Shown here one piece after another: positions 14,247 to 14,923 of a stretch of DNA of 14,923 nucleotides. Location of the stretch: positions 1 to 14,923 of the forward strand of contig PLBX01000576.1 in NCBI GenBank assembly GCA_003135495.1. Reading direction: 5' to 3'. The notes under the pieces are model-generated. The model ran no database searches. It saw only the letters and a list, made by a program, of their open reading frames with translations, and had not been told where the DNA came from. The translations under genes were made by a program, and so were the position numbers. The DNA comes from Acidobacteriaceae bacterium (lineage in GTDB: Bacteria > Acidobacteriota > Terriglobia > Terriglobales > Acidobacteriaceae). The stretch's first letter is position 1; every line of letters begins with the position of its first letter.

Positions 14247-14923
14247 ATGCGAACGAGCAGATCTGCAGAGCCCGTTGAACACTTACGACAAGCAAACAGC
14301 GGTGAGCCACTGCTGCCCTGGCGGCAGCCAGATCGCGGGTCCCATGCCGTTCAGTTCTTTACGGACGACGCACTTCTCATTGATGAATTGTGCGCCTTTA
14401 TAGGAGGGGCGCTCCTCTCCGGTTCCACCGCAATCGTCATTGCAACCAAAGCCCACAGGGAAAGCCTGTCCCAGCGGCTAGAGGCGCGCGGATTGGACAT
14501 AGCGCGGGTCGTTGAGCAAGGTCATTACATTCCGCTAGACGCTGCCCAGACACTCGCGTCCTTTATGAGGAACGGATGGCCCGATGAGAGGCTTTTCAGG
14601 GACACCATGGCTCGAATTCTAGAGCCTGCGTCCCGGATCGGACTTGGCAAAATCTCCGCTTTTGGCGAGATGGTGGCGCTTTTATGGGCGGATGGCAAGT
14701 CTGAGTCGGCAGTTCGAGTTGAGCAACTCTGGAACAATTTGCCCCAAAAGTACGCCTTAAATCTTCGATGTGCTTATCCCATGCAAGGTTTTGGGCGCGG
14801 CGACTCCTCATTTCTGAAGATCTGCGGGGAACACACCCACATTATTACGGATGAGAATTCGGTCTTGGTTGCTCACGAAGAACTTCGGAAAGTTGCTGAT
14901 CTGCAGCGAGAGGTGCAAGCGCT
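14247..14923 (+). CDS. MEDS-domain sensory protein (partial, continues past right edge)
   Basis: The frame is open for 225 codons to the window edge. From about residue 32 (SHAVQFFTDDALLIDELCAF) it matches the MEDS domain (methanogen/methylotroph DcmR sensory domain): GGALLSGSTAIVIATKAHRE, then YIPLDAAQTLASFM, GWPDERLFRDTM and the W/Y-rich second half (LLWADGKSESAVRVEQLWN, LRCAYPM). The visible C-terminal part (from about 205, VLVAHEELRKVADLQREVQ) is a helical, coiled-coil-like linker that in relatives leads to a PAS or histidine kinase module. A kinase is therefore likely but not visible. The ATG at 14247 has only a weak ribosome site (AGGA, four bases before). Confidence 0.87.
   Translation, partial: MRTSRSAEPVEHLRQANSGEPLLPWRQPDRGSHAVQFFTDDALLIDELCAFIGGALLSGSTAIVIATKAHRESLSQRLEARGLDIARVVEQGHYIPLDAAQTLASFMRNGWPDERLFRDTMARILEPASRIGLGKISAFGEMVALLWADGKSESAVRVEQLWNNLPQKYALNLRCAYPMQGFGRGDSSFLKICGEHTHIITDENSVLVAHEELRKVADLQREVQA

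Noticed and set aside
1..14923. CRISPR arrays, tRNA or rRNA genes, insertion sequences and prophage genes
   Set aside because: No repeat-spacer array, cloverleaf, transposase, integrase or terminal inverted repeats were seen on either strand.

Overview
The window looks like chromosomal DNA of a soil-type Acidobacteriota (Terriglobia-like) bacterium. This is inferred from the gene mix: an APC permease with a universal-stress-like tail, an AI-2E family transporter with a long soluble tail, a DUF5818-like secreted protein, a YXWGXW-repeat protein, a MEDS-domain protein, and moderate GC with good Shine-Dalgarno sites. I see no rRNA, tRNA, CRISPR, transposase, integrase or phage gene.

Layout. (1) 1-1365, minus strand: apolipoprotein N-acyltransferase (lnt), cut by the left edge but retaining all three catalytic residues. 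(2) 1485-5253, plus strand: a 48-residue membrane miniprotein six bases before a large APC permease with a C-terminal USP-like domain, then a stand-alone receiver-domain protein and a small secreted protein. (3) 5254-5637: convergent intergenic region ending in a perfect hairpin terminator. (4) 10559-5638, minus strand, in transcription order: a 73-codon coupled ORF, an AI-2E transporter split by an in-frame TAG from its soluble C-terminal part, a proline-rich miniprotein, a 51-residue metallothionein, a double-BON lipoprotein and a secreted YXWGXW/Gln-rich protein. (5) 11378-10830, minus strand: YciE/YciF-type (DUF892) ferritin-like protein with its own terminator. (6) 11945-13960, plus strand: ECF sigma factor, secreted SYLF-domain protein and a 50-residue DUF3309 membrane peptide. 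(7) 14247 to the right edge, plus strand: N-terminal part of a MEDS-domain sensor.

Taken together, regions 4-6 read as a stress and cell-envelope neighbourhood: sigma factor, metal-binding miniprotein, ferritin-like protein, BON lipoprotein, SYLF protein and DUF3309. No anti-sigma gene is recognisable beside the sigma factor. Three convincing genes are under 60 codons (1485-1631, 7665-7820, 13808-13960) and two are cut by the window edges, so a length-filtered ORF search would miss all five.

The observations most worth checking are the TAG-GTG split of the AI-2E protein, the metallothionein, the miniprotein in the same reading frame as the permease, and a GATC repeat with a 12-bp period upstream of the BON lipoprotein. 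I found no defence system, biosynthetic cluster or clearly unprecedented multi-gene system.
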